From Candidatus Hydrogenedentota bacterium (lineage in GTDB: Bacteria > Hydrogenedentota > Hydrogenedentia > Hydrogenedentales > SLHB01), in contig JADLGB010000096.1 of NCBI GenBank assembly GCA_020849535.1, positions 1-58,100 on the forward strand: a stretch of DNA of 58,100 bases. The letters run 5' to 3'. Positions 8,204 to 15,887 of this stretch are shown here, piece by piece. The notes under the pieces were generated by a model that was not told where the DNA came from, searched no databases, and saw only the letters and a list, made by a program, of their open reading frames with translations. Every line of letters begins with the position of its first letter. Position 1 is the stretch's first letter. The translations under genes were made by a program, and so were the position numbers.

Positions 8204-8941
8204 TTAGAAACGAGGCGTAGGTTGCGCGGAAGCAGGCGGCGGCAAACCAGGATTCCCATTCCGCGGCGGCAACGCACCCGCGAGTACTCCACCTACGAGG
8301 ACTAGCGCATTACCCGCACTAGACTCATCTTCGGATCGGAGTACTCCACTGTGAGAGCCTTGCCATAGAATCTCCGAAGACCGCACCTCAATCAATCGCG
8401 CGCTCGCGGCTCCTAAACCTTGGTAGTAGTATGTTCGATGCGATTTCCCGTCCAAAGAGGTATACTCATTGGACTCCCTCGAAACATCATTCGCAGTGAC
8501 ACTAACGATAATGACGCCGGAAACGTTGAGGATTCGGCCCAACTCTGCGGCGTCGGCATCGGTGTATCCCGACTCCCGCTGGAACCGCAATTCCCGGATT
8601 ATCTGTTCCGTGTCTGAACGTGATGCAACACTATATCCTTTCTGTAAGAGTGCACGCGTGAACTCATCCTCCAACTGTCGCTGGATTGGAGTCTCGCGGT
8701 GACTGCTTCGGGTCACGTCATCGACAAACACGGCAATCTTCGTGAGCTCAGCCGAATAGAAGCGGGGCGATTGCGCCGTGCGTGGAGTGTTCGCAAGATC
8801 AGACGACGGGATTGTCTCGCAGCCACAACAGATTCCCACTGCAAGAGCGAGCACGGAATACAGGAAGAGCTTCGGGTTCTCACTGTAAACTCTTGATAGC
8901 CTCAATGAATTTAGGATCCTCTTGAATTGCCTCGAGTACAT
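8204..8941 (-). CDS. CsgG/LpoB-like envelope lipoprotein
   Basis: 245 residues from ATG 8941; a TTG at 8905 would also give a plausible short leader. The gene overlaps the end of the upstream gene by ~60 bases in another frame. A hydrophobic signal (LFLYSVLALAVGICCGC) ends in cysteines suitable for lipidation. Residues ~60-190 match the fold shared by CsgG, LpoB and FlgO: KIAVFVDDVT, an LEDEFTRALLQKGY helix, VASRSDTEQIIREL, a GYTDADAAELGRILNVSG segment and a VIIVSVTANDV strand. The C-terminus is Gly/Pro-rich. Known relatives act in the outer membrane or periplasm (secretion pores, activators of penicillin-binding proteins). The context with a coiled-coil membrane protein suggests an envelope complex; the role is otherwise unknown. 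Confidence 0.65.
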   Translation of the reverse strand: MYSRQFKRILNSLRLSRVYSENPKLFLYSVLALAVGICCGCETIPSSDLANTPRTAQSPRFYSAELTKIAVFVDDVTRSSHRETPIQRQLEDEFTRALLQKGYSVASRSDTEQIIRELRFQRESGYTDADAAELGRILNVSGVIIVSVTANDVSRESNEYTSLDGKSHRTYYYQGLGAASARLIEVRSSEILWQGSHSGVLRSEDESSAGNALVLVGGVLAGALPPRNGNPGLPPPASAQPTPRF

Positions 8942-10517
8942 ACTTGGTAGCCTCCGACAAGAATTCTGCGCCTGGGCGTTCGGAAAACTCGCTCGCGAAC
9001 CTGACTTTGTGATTGCTGACCTGCCTCGAATACTTAACTCGCGCGCCGCCGTCCACAACTTTGACGCGCGCCGAAACCGCCGCTTTGATCCTATCGCCGT
9101 GTTGGGTGATCTCGGCGCTTTCAATGGTGACAAGAACTGAGGGTGAAGTAGAAGTTGCTGCCTTCGACGCGACTATTGGGAATTGCGACGCCTTACTGAT
9201 TACGGTCTCAATACCTCCCAATGCCGCATCTGGACTACCCATCTTGCCGCTCAAATCTTTCAGGGAGAGCGTCAGGACTTGGGTGGGCTGCACAGAAGGC
9301 GAATTCGCGGCAGATGAAACCGCATCTGACTCTGCAATGTGGTTCCTCATATCGTTTGGCCTTGTGCCGCGTTCCGCCAAATCAGACCCGCTGTCGGCAA
9401 ACGGCGAACTTTCCCCTCTACTAATGAGGGCGACAGGATTGTTACGTTCGCCGTCTATTACACGTTGCTCCTGGACGATTCGTTCACGCTCCTGCCCCAC
9501 CTTAAGCCGACGGCGCTCTGCTTCTTCGGCCAGTAGCCTTGCATTCTCCTCACGCTTCTGAATTTCGGCTTGCTCTGCTTCGATTTGGGCCTTTCTTTGT
9601 GTAATGACGCGCTCGGCCCAGTCACGAATTGCGCTAATCTCCTCATTGGTGTCAGCCAGTTGATACTCAATGCCAAGTGCGTTTCTCCTTCCGCCCGTGA
9701 CCAAATCGTACCCCCCATTCGGTTCCACAAGGTAGTAGATTCGATACTCGTCCAGATTATCGTCGAAGAAATCGAGGTCATCTAACGTTCTGAACGTAAT
9801 CTTCTCTTGAGAAACTGCCCACCGAGAAAAGAAACGGGCGATATTGCGGTCTACGCCGTTCCTTACCTTCGGTATGACTCTTGAAGTTGCAGGGAGAAGG
9901 GAACCCGCAACAACAAGGAGAAACATCACGACGAGCGTGGGCGCTAGCCAACTGACTGCGCTCCTGAATATCGTCGAAAATCCAAGGTAAGCAAGCAGAG
10001 CAAGAACCACAGTAACCGTTATGCCGACGATCGTTACGTGCGGGTCACGCCCAAGCGGTGCCACATAGATCCATAGAGCAAGAGTCATAGCCGCGACGAA
10101 CACGGAAGCTAGCCGGTGAAGGTAGGCGCGATTGAAACCCTCAAGCCCTGGAACATACTCAGACAATGTGACAAAGGCTTTGGCAGCCAAGAATACGGGG
10201 TAGGCCAGAATGAGGAGGCCTGCTATTGCAGCGGCGCAGACAATCAACAAGATTGACTGCAAACCTGCAGGGATGATAGTCCCAAAACCGATAAGCAAGA
10301 AAAGAACCACCAGTAGAGACAGAAGTACTAAGGCGACTCTAATCAAGAGTCTGAAATACGCAGTCGTTTTGCGACGTAGTTGCCCGGCCAGCCTACCGGC
10401 AGCTTTCTGAGCTTCCTCGGTAGACAGACTAGCCAATGCTCCTACTTCATAAATGGCGAGTTCTATGATTTCCACGAAGAGCTTTAGAAATGTCGTAAAA
10501 ACAGACATGCTATTCAC
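8880..10517 (-). CDS. Multi-pass membrane protein with long coiled coil, unknown function
   Basis: 545 residues, GTG start overlapping the previous stop as GTGA, so translation is coupled. The N-terminal half has about five hydrophobic segments (roughly residues 57-110 and 135-215). A soluble region contains a tyrosine-rich strand (YRIYYLVEPNGGYDLV), then a strongly charged coiled coil (about 300-355, rich in Glu/Arg/Gln). The C-terminal ~130 residues look like a compact alpha/beta domain (VLVTIESAEIT, VSARVKVVDGG). No known family recognised. It lies between a helical cytosolic protein and a CsgG-like lipoprotein; a complex spanning cytosol to outer membrane is inference. Confidence 0.65.
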   Translation of the reverse strand: MNSMSVFTTFLKLFVEIIELAIYEVGALASLSTEEAQKAAGRLAGQLRRKTTAYFRLLIRVALVLLSLLVVLFLLIGFGTIIPAGLQSILLIVCAAAIAGLLILAYPVFLAAKAFVTLSEYVPGLEGFNRAYLHRLASVFVAAMTLALWIYVAPLGRDPHVTIVGITVTVVLALLAYLGFSTIFRSAVSWLAPTLVVMFLLVVAGSLLPATSRVIPKVRNGVDRNIARFFSRWAVSQEKITFRTLDDLDFFDDNLDEYRIYYLVEPNGGYDLVTGGRRNALGIEYQLADTNEEISAIRDWAERVITQRKAQIEAEQAEIQKREENARLLAEEAERRRLKVGQERERIVQEQRVIDGERNNPVALISRGESSPFADSGSDLAERGTRPNDMRNHIAESDAVSSAANSPSVQPTQVLTLSLKDLSGKMGSPDAALGGIETVISKASQFPIVASKAATSTSPSVLVTIESAEITQHGDRIKAAVSARVKVVDGGARVKYSRQVSNHKVRFASEFSERPGAEFLSEATKYVLEAIQEDPKFIEAIKSLQ

Positions 10518-11143
10518 TGTGTCCCTCGCAGTTGACTCTTTCTCTTCTCTAGCCGCCGACGAACACGTTCTCGGATGCTTTCCAAAAAGATCTCAAGATC
10601 TGAAGTGTCAGGTGAAGGTTCTGGCCGAAAGACGAGTGCTTCCAGCGTATCCTTGTCCAAATCACTGAGGCCCGCAAACTGGGCAAGCTCTTCCGGGCCT
10701 AATGTAGCTAGGTATGTGAGGATTGCCCGCTGATTGCGAGGCTCACCTGACGAAGCCCACAGAAGAATTGTCTCGCGATCCTCCTCCTTTAACGCCAGAA
10801 AGCTTCGGAGGACAATAGCGACATCCTCTTTATCATATCCCTCCATTCGCCCCGAACTTGACTTAGCGCCATTGATAATGCGCTTAGAAATTTCGGATGG
10901 TGCGTCACTGATTACGTCCTTGGCAACTTTTCGCAGAAGGGAGTCGTCTTTCATCACGATGTCTAGGAGTGCAAGCAGACCATAGAGTCCCGCCTCTATC
11001 CCGTACCGGGTGGACAAAGGCAAATGCGTAATCGTCTGGCCCAAATCGGTCTCGACGAGCTTGTCGTAGTGAGCCTCCAGCATACGGCGTATATATCCGC
11101 TGAGAAAGGAGCCAAGTGCCTGGGAAAGCTTTGCCTCGTCCAC
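10514..11143 (-). CDS. Helical protein of unknown function, first gene of coupled operon
   Basis: 209 residues from GTG 11143. This start is chosen because AAAAGGGGG lies four bases upstream, stronger than anything before the longer in-frame alternatives. The protein is almost entirely helical and charged: LGSFLSGYIRRMLEAHYDKL near the N-terminus, an EERILLW-like segment in the middle, and an Arg/Lys-rich tail. No signal peptide or membrane segment; no known family recognised. Its stop overlaps the next start by four bases. Base composition is AT-richer than the flanking housekeeping genes. Confidence 0.6.
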   Translation of the reverse strand: MDEAKLSQALGSFLSGYIRRMLEAHYDKLVETDLGQTITHLPLSTRYGIEAGLYGLLALLDIVMKDDSLLRKVAKDVISDAPSEISKRIINGAKSSSGRMEGYDKEDVAIVLRSFLALKEEDRETILLWASSGEPRNQRAILTYLATLGPEELAQFAGLSDLDKDTLEALVFRPEPSPDTSDLEIFLESIRERVRRRLEKRKSQLRGTQ

Positions 11144-11377
11144 GCTGCCCCCTTTTTTGGAGAATTCATGCGGCGCAAACAATGGCCATCTGCCTGCGTC
11201 GGGAATTGCGCAGAGTCCAAAAACTCCAATCCCTGTCCCTGGTAATATACTAGATTGTTCCTGAATAGGCAATAGAATGATGGAGAATTCTACCGTCGGC
11301 AGTCGCCGCCTTCTGCTCCTCAGTGACTGGCATTGGCGCTACACATTGTCGTCTTGGCATTTGGCCAGCGGAGTAGC

Positions 11378-11482
11378 TTCCCCACTGTGGAAAACGTGTT
11401 GCGTCGCCGCCCGCACATGTTGGAATCCGACCGGCGCCAGATCTTCGAACCCGTCCGCGAAGACGAATGGGAGGTTATCTGA
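11378..11482 (+). pseudogene. Detached 3' fragment of a paralogue of the gene at 4836-6266
   Basis: 35 codons ending in TGA encode FPTVENVLRRRPHMLESD and on to REDEWEVI. They match the last 34 residues of the 4836-6266 product with a single change (Gln to Glu). By hand count the DNA differs at 12 of 105 positions; seven of the eight differing sense codons are synonymous. That pattern suggests the fragment is the end of a formerly functional paralogue, not a fresh duplication. Similarity stops abruptly upstream of 11378 and no start or ribosome site serves it. Confidence 0.85.
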
Positions 11483-11605
11483 GGCCGTCCACTCCTCATC
11501 TCGACGTATTGGCGCTTCTGCATCTTGCTGGTTGCAAATACTTTAGCAGTGGGAAGCGCCAACAGATGAATTCGGGCGCCACCCTGAATAAGGTAGGGTG
11601 GTCGT

Positions 11606-11634
11606 TTGACTTTCTTGAGCGACTAGACTAAACT
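11606..11634 (+). promoter_or_regulatory. Promoter of the toxin-antitoxin operon
   Basis: TTGACT at 11606-11611 and TAAACT at 11629-11634 with a 17-base spacer. The -10 element falls on the centre of the palindromic operator, so a bound repressor would block RNA polymerase. Confidence 0.6.
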
Positions 11635-11644
11635 TAGTCTAGTC
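11621..11644. promoter_or_regulatory. Palindromic operator of the toxin-antitoxin operon
   Basis: Arms GACTAGACTAA and TTAGTCTAGTC (11 bases each, perfect) around a two-base centre, 18 bases before the antitoxin start. Known for the family: Phd/YefM antitoxins bind such palindromes and repress their own operon, more tightly with the toxin bound. Confidence 0.8.
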
Positions 11645-11662
11645 CATCATGGAGTGTGAACG

Positions 11663-11902
11663 ATGCGAAGCACCAATATCCATGAAGCCAAAACGCACTT
11701 GTCGCGGCTCGTTGACCTTGCGGCTGCTGGTGAAGAGATCATCATCGCCAAGGCGGGCAAGCCCCTTGCGAAGCTCGTGCCTTATCACGCGGACAGCGGC
11801 ACGCGTCAACCCGGGTTCTGGCGTGGCAAGGTCGAGATTTTGGAGGGATTTGACGCATTACCCGAGGACATCGCGGCGGCCTTTCGCGGGGAACTCCCGT
11901 GA
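11663..11902 (+). CDS. Antitoxin, Phd/YefM family
   Basis: 79 residues, the usual antitoxin size, with GGAG upstream. The N-terminal ~50 residues (MRSTNIHEAKTHLSRLVDLA, then GEEIIIAKAGKPLAKLVPY) form the Phd/YefM DNA-binding fold. The C-terminal ~25 residues (FWRGKVEIL ... LPEDIAAAFRGELP) are the expected toxin-binding tail. Its stop overlaps the toxin start as GTGA, so the pair is translationally coupled. It presumably represses the operon through the palindrome at 11621-11644 and neutralises the PIN toxin. Confidence 0.93.
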   Translation: MRSTNIHEAKTHLSRLVDLAAAGEEIIIAKAGKPLAKLVPYHADSGTRQPGFWRGKVEILEGFDALPEDIAAAFRGELP

Positions 11903-12276
11903 ATCTGCTTCTCGACACCCACGCCTTGTTGTGGTGGCTGGCCGACGACCCTGAACTTTCCCGCGAAGCACGGGCGGCAATCAGTGCCCCCCAGCACATC
12001 GTCTATGTCAGTGCCGCATCCGCATGGGAGATTTCGATAAAGCGCGCCATAGGCAAGCTCCAAGCGCCCGACGACCTCGATACCGCCATGGCCGCCAGTG
12101 CATTTCAGGAATTGCCGATCACGGTTGCCCACGCACTCGCCGCGGGCCAACTGCCCGACAAGCACAGCGACCCGTTCGACAGAATGCTCGTTGCGCAAGC
12201 TATGATCGAAAGCCTGACGCTAGTCACGCGAGACGAGCGAATCGCAAGCTATCAGGTTCCAACCATCCGAGCATGA
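11899..12276 (+). CDS. Toxin, PIN-domain ribonuclease (VapC-like)
   Basis: 125 residues from GTG. PIN-domain motifs are in place: first Asp in NLLLDTHALLWWL, the Glu in SAWEISIKRAIGKL, and the last acidic cluster in HSDPFDRMLVAQA followed by LTLVTRDERI. Known role: magnesium-dependent endoribonuclease that stops translation, often by cutting tRNA, unless bound by its partner. This PIN group usually pairs with Phd-type antitoxins, as here. All expected acidic positions are present, so it is probably active. A GC hairpin at 12289-12306 follows and may end the transcript. Confidence 0.93.
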   Translation: MNLLLDTHALLWWLADDPELSREARAAISAPQHIVYVSAASAWEISIKRAIGKLQAPDDLDTAMAASAFQELPITVAHALAAGQLPDKHSDPFDRMLVAQAMIESLTLVTRDERIASYQVPTIRA

Positions 12277-12288
12277 TGCGTGAAGCGA

Positions 12289-12306
12289 GCCGGCAAGGAT
12301 GCCGGC
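12289..12306. terminator. Hairpin after the toxin gene
   Basis: GCCGGC (12289-12294) and GCCGGC (12301-12306) around AAGGAT, 12 bases past the toxin stop. No T-run follows, so it may be a small intergenic palindromic repeat rather than a true terminator. Confidence 0.45.
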
Positions 12307-12345
12307 GCTCCCAGTGGCGCCTGTCGCCTTCTCAGGTGTAGCCAC

Positions 12346-12981
12346 TTACTCCCGCGTGACGACGACTTCGCGGGGCTTGGCTTTGCTCGTGGCAAATTGC
12401 GCCAGGATTCCGGCAGCGGCGAGTGTACTCCAGGAGATGAGAAGCAACTTCTCATCTTTGCCCAGTTCAACAGGCTGTTGCACAATCTCCAAAAACTTGG
12501 GCCCAACCAGGAAGAAGCCTACACCACACACGACAATCCACGCCCCCAAGGCTGCCGTAGCCAGAATCATCAGCGTGCGCTCGAGGATGAGGGCCATCGC
12601 CCCGCCGCCCAGCGCGCACCCGAGAACGATCCATAGGGCGTTGGGGTCCGAAGTCCCTGCGGTCAACGCGTAGGACACCAGCGCGGAGGCCAGCAGACCC
12701 AACAAGAACACGCCCACCCGGTATAGAAACAGGAGCGTCGCCGCTCCCATGAGACCGGCAATCACGGCGGCCCCGGCCTGAACGGCATTGTTGTCGGGAG
12801 CGGCCCAAGCGGCCAGACTACCTATCGTAACGCCCGCGATTGCGAATCCCAGCAGGGAAATCACGACCTTTAGCGTGCGGTACCCGAGGAAACAATACAG
12901 CGTACCCACGGCAATGGCGATGGCCACTCCCCCATTGAGGGTAGTCTCGGGCAGGTCCTGCAAGGAGGAGAGCGATTCCAC
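12346..12981 (-). CDS. Seven-segment membrane protein (DUF4203/TM7S3-TMEM198-like)
   Basis: 211 residues, GTG start. About seven closely spaced hydrophobic segments: VAIAIAVGTLYCFLGYRTLK begins the first pair, then a VVISLLGFAIAGVTIG pair, with small Gly/Ala-rich helices to residue ~160 and a final segment near 180-200. The Gly-rich double-helix pattern and YRTLKVVISLLGF phrase resemble the TM7S3/TMEM198-like domain. No catalytic residues are expected in that family and its role in bacteria is unclear. It stands alone, convergent with the toxin-antitoxin pair. Confidence 0.65.
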   Translation of the reverse strand: MESLSSLQDLPETTLNGGVAIAIAVGTLYCFLGYRTLKVVISLLGFAIAGVTIGSLAAWAAPDNNAVQAGAAVIAGLMGAATLLFLYRVGVFLLGLLASALVSYALTAGTSDPNALWIVLGCALGGGAMALILERTLMILATAALGAWIVVCGVGFFLVGPKFLEIVQQPVELGKDEKLLLISWSTLAAAGILAQFATSKAKPREVVVTRE

Positions 12982-13208
12982 GGACGGTTTCCCCTTGGTC
13001 TACGCCGCATCTTGGAGATGCTGACGGCGGAATGTCAAGGCGGGCCCTTTCCTGGCGTATCGCATTGATTTTCAATGGCAAACGTGCTAATTTACCGGTT
13101 TCTTTGTGGGTTGGACGGGAGAAGATTCCGCCACTCGCCGAGCTTGTTCGTGACTGAGAAGGACGGCTTCCAAAGTCCGGCCTGAATTCTCCGGGAGTAT
13201 AGCGACTC

Positions 13209-13514
13209 ATGCCGACGTATACGTATCAGTGCCAGAAGTGCGACAACCTGTTTGACGTCTTCCACGCGATGTCCGCCACGCCCAAACTCAAGTGCGAGGC
13301 CTGCGGAAGCGCGAAGACGAAGCGGCTCATTGGCACGGGCGCGGGCATCATTTTCAAGGGATCCGGCTTCTACGAGACGGACTACAAGAAAAGCGGCAAG
13401 AAGGAAGCCTCCGGCGGTTCGGATGCCAAGTCCGAGTCCAAGTCTGAGAGCAAGCCAGAAACGAAGACGGAATCCAAGCCCAAGAAGGGCAAGAGCGGCG
13501 GCGAAGCCGCCTGA
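13209..13514 (+). CDS. FmdB-type zinc-ribbon protein
   Basis: 101 residues. The N-terminal ~45 residues are the FmdB/CxxC-CxxC-SSSS zinc ribbon: MPTYTYQCQKCDNLFDVFH with the first CxxC, and CEACGSAKTKRLI with the second. A GAGIIFKGSGFYETDYK segment follows, typical of this family. The last ~35 residues are a Lys/Ser/Glu low-complexity tail. The family was first noted as a putative regulator of formamidase expression; its general role is unsettled. A hairpin terminator follows, so it is probably transcribed alone. Confidence 0.9.
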   Translation: MPTYTYQCQKCDNLFDVFHAMSATPKLKCEACGSAKTKRLIGTGAGIIFKGSGFYETDYKKSGKKEASGGSDAKSESKSESKPETKTESKPKKGKSGGEAA

Positions 13515-13531
13515 GAAGCGTTTTTCAGAGG

Positions 13532-13552
13532 GCGCGTTCGATGTGAACGCGC
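13532..13552 (+). terminator. Hairpin terminator
   Basis: GCGCGTTC (13532-13539) and GAACGCGC (13545-13552), perfect 8-base stem with five-base loop, followed by a T-rich stretch. It separates the FmdB-type gene from the arginine genes. Confidence 0.75.
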
Positions 13553-13658
13553 TCCTGTTATTTCTTCACCCGGGTACCAATCTCCCATGCCGGATGCGCA
13601 TAGGGGACAGCTTCCATATATGGGGCTTCCACGCAACCGGTCAGGGGAGGATGAGAGT

Positions 13659-14846
13659 ATGAATTCAGTAGCGATCAAGGCACTCAGCGAACAGCACATT
13701 ATCAACACGTATGGATCCCGGAACATCGTGTTCGTGCGGGGTCAAGGCGCCACCCTGTGGGACGCCGACGGCAAGGAGTACCTCGACTTCTTCGCAGGAA
13801 TCGCGGTGGTGGGCCTCGGGCACTGTCATCCCGCGGTGACCGAGGCGATTCGCGAACAAGCCGGGACCCTCGTCCACGTCTCCAACCTCTACCACACGCT
13901 GCCCGCCGTCGACCTCGCCGCGCTGCTTTGTGAGCACACCTTTGCTGACAAATGGTTCTTCGCCAACTGTGGCGCCACCGCGATCGAAACGGGCCTCAAA
14001 CTCGCGCGCCGGTATTGGCATCTGAAGGGCACGCCCAAACCCGGCCTCATCGCCATGAACCAGTCTTTCCATGGGAGGACGCTTGCCGCGATCTCCGCGA
14101 CCGGCCAACCCAAGTACCACGAGGGATTCGCTCCGCTCGTCTCACCGATTACGCATGTGGAGTTCAACAACCTCGCCGCAGTCGAGGCCGCCATCACGCC
14201 GGAGACCGGCGCCATCATCATGGAACTGATCCAGGGAGAAGGAGGCGTTCGCGTCGCCACTGAGGCCTTCGCAAAGGGCGTGCGCGACTTGTGCACCAGC
14301 AAGAACATCCTATTGATATTGGATGAGGTTCAGACCGGCATAGGCAGGACGGGCCGCCTCTTCGCGCACGAACACTACGGCATCACGCCGGACATCCTGT
14401 GCACGGCCAAAGGTCTCGGCAACGGCGTACCGATCGGCGCCATGGGCTGCACGGACGAGGTCGCCACCGGGTTCAGCCCGGGTTCGCACGCCACGACGTT
14501 TGGTGGTAACCCACTCTGCGCGGCCGCCGCGAACGCAACCCTGAAGGAAATCCTCAAGCCCGGTTTCCTCGACAACGTGGAGAAAACGGGTGCGCGATTC
14601 CTGTCCAAATTGAAGGACCTCGCCGGAAAGCACAGCACCATCACTGTCGTCCGGGGCAAAGGCCTCATGATCGGCGTCGAGTCGCGCGAACCGGTCGCGC
14701 CGGTGATCCAGTCCATGTTGGCGCAAGGCATCGTGTGCGGTCCCGCGGGACCGAATGTCCTGCGCTTCGTCCCGCCGCTTATCGTGACCAACAGCCAAGT
14801 AGACCGGGTGGTGTCCGCCTTGGACGCCGCATTGGGGGCCGCCTGA
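13659..14846 (+). CDS. argD: Acetylornithine aminotransferase
   Basis: 395 residues from ATG 13659, with GGGGAGG eight bases upstream; this start fits family length better than the longer GTG-type frame. PLP-enzyme (class III aminotransferase) landmarks: DGKEYLDFFAGIAV, SFHGRTLAAI, ELIQGEGGV, LDEVQTGIGRTG with the Asp that contacts the pyridine nitrogen, and CTAKGLGNG with the PLP lysine. It converts N-acetylglutamate semialdehyde to N-acetylornithine with glutamate. It is the first of four arginine genes in order; its stop is one base from the argF start. A small oddity is NCGATAIETGLKLAR where NSGAEANE is usual. Confidence 0.93.
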   Translation: MNSVAIKALSEQHIINTYGSRNIVFVRGQGATLWDADGKEYLDFFAGIAVVGLGHCHPAVTEAIREQAGTLVHVSNLYHTLPAVDLAALLCEHTFADKWFFANCGATAIETGLKLARRYWHLKGTPKPGLIAMNQSFHGRTLAAISATGQPKYHEGFAPLVSPITHVEFNNLAAVEAAITPETGAIIMELIQGEGGVRVATEAFAKGVRDLCTSKNILLILDEVQTGIGRTGRLFAHEHYGITPDILCTAKGLGNGVPIGAMGCTDEVATGFSPGSHATTFGGNPLCAAAANATLKEILKPGFLDNVEKTGARFLSKLKDLAGKHSTITVVRGKGLMIGVESREPVAPVIQSMLAQGIVCGPAGPNVLRFVPPLIVTNSQVDRVVSALDAALGAA

Positions 14847-14847
14847 G

Positions 14848-15768
14848 ATGTACCAAGACCTGATATCGCTCGCAGACCTGACTACGGACGACATTCTCCA
14901 GTTGCTCGACCTTGCCGCGGAGCAGAAGCGCGCGCTACGGGAAGGGAAGAACAGCCGCCCGCTGGAAGGCAAGACCGTGGCCATGATCTTCGAGAAGCCC
15001 AGCCTGCGCACGCGGGTCACGTTTGAGACGGGCATCTTTCAGTTGGGCGGGCATGGAATCGTGCTCGAATCGGGTCAAATCAAATTGGGCGAACGGGAAT
15101 CGGTTCCCGACATCGCGCGTAATCTCGAGCGCTGGGTCGATGGCATCGTTGCGCGGACGTATAGTCACGAGGCCGTCGTTGACCTCGCGCGCTATGCCTC
15201 CGTTCCGGTCATCAATGCGTTGACGGACAAGTTGCATCCCTGCCAGGTACTTGCAGACGCCCAATGTCTTATCGAGCACAAAGGCGATCTGGGCAGCCTC
15301 AAGCTGGCCTTCGTGGGAGATGGCAACAACGTCTGCGCGTCGTGGTTCAACTTCGCCGCGCGCGTGCCGCTCAACGTCACACTCGTATGCCCTCCGGGGT
15401 ATGAAGCGGACCTGGAGACTACGGCGTTCGCACAACGGGAAGCCAAAGGCGAGATCGTCATCACCCACGACATCGAGGCTGGTGTGAAGGGCAGTGACGC
15501 GGTCTATACCGATGTGTGGGCCAGCATGGGACAGGAAGACGAGAGCAAGGAACGGCAGCGGGTCTTCGCTCCCTATCAGGTCAACGCGAAACTGATGGCC
15601 CTCGCGAAACCGGATGCCGTTTTCATGCACTGCCTTCCGGCAAAGCGCGGACTGGAAGTCACGGATGAGGTGATGGACAGCAAGCAGTCCATCGTGTTCG
15701 ACGAGGCGGAGAATCGCCTCCACGCGCAGAAGGCCGTTCTCACGAAGCTCATTGCCAAGCAGAGCTGA
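14848..15768 (+). CDS. argF: Ornithine carbamoyltransferase
   Basis: 306 residues, standard length. Carbamoyl-phosphate motif SLRTR, the HPCQVLAD segment, and the ornithine-binding FMHCLPAKRG near the C-terminus are all present. It makes citrulline from ornithine and carbamoyl phosphate in the cytosol. It starts one base after argD ends and is followed by argG after ~120 bases, so it belongs to an arginine cluster. No anomalies seen. Confidence 0.96.
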   Translation: MYQDLISLADLTTDDILQLLDLAAEQKRALREGKNSRPLEGKTVAMIFEKPSLRTRVTFETGIFQLGGHGIVLESGQIKLGERESVPDIARNLERWVDGIVARTYSHEAVVDLARYASVPVINALTDKLHPCQVLADAQCLIEHKGDLGSLKLAFVGDGNNVCASWFNFAARVPLNVTLVCPPGYEADLETTAFAQREAKGEIVITHDIEAGVKGSDAVYTDVWASMGQEDESKERQRVFAPYQVNAKLMALAKPDAVFMHCLPAKRGLEVTDEVMDSKQSIVFDEAENRLHAQKAVLTKLIAKQS

Positions 15769-15887
15769 TTTCGAGATAGCATGCAGTGCGAAGCGGTCGC
15801 CGCTTCGCAGCGTTTTGAGGATGATAGTACGATCGGGATGGCGTCCCGTTGCCGGCGCCTCGATCGGATGAACAAGGAGTGTAGCCC

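Larger units (their letters stand above)
11144..11662. other. Intergenic with gene debris and TA promoter/operator
   Basis: 519 bases with no intact gene. It holds the 3' fragment of a paralogue of the 4836-6266 gene (11378-11482) and, at the right end, the toxin-antitoxin promoter and operator (11606-11644). The remaining stretch 11483-11605 shows nothing recognisable. Confidence 0.6.

Noticed and set aside
8942..9133. Longer N-terminal extension of the CsgG-like lipoprotein
   Set aside because: It would place ~65 basic residues before the signal peptide inside the upstream gene; a start at 8941 or 8905 gives a proper leader.
6162..11482. The duplicated 105-base gene end read as phage-type attachment sites
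   Set aside because: Differences are almost all synonymous, typical of coding paralogues; no integrase lies between, and attachment cores would be near identical.
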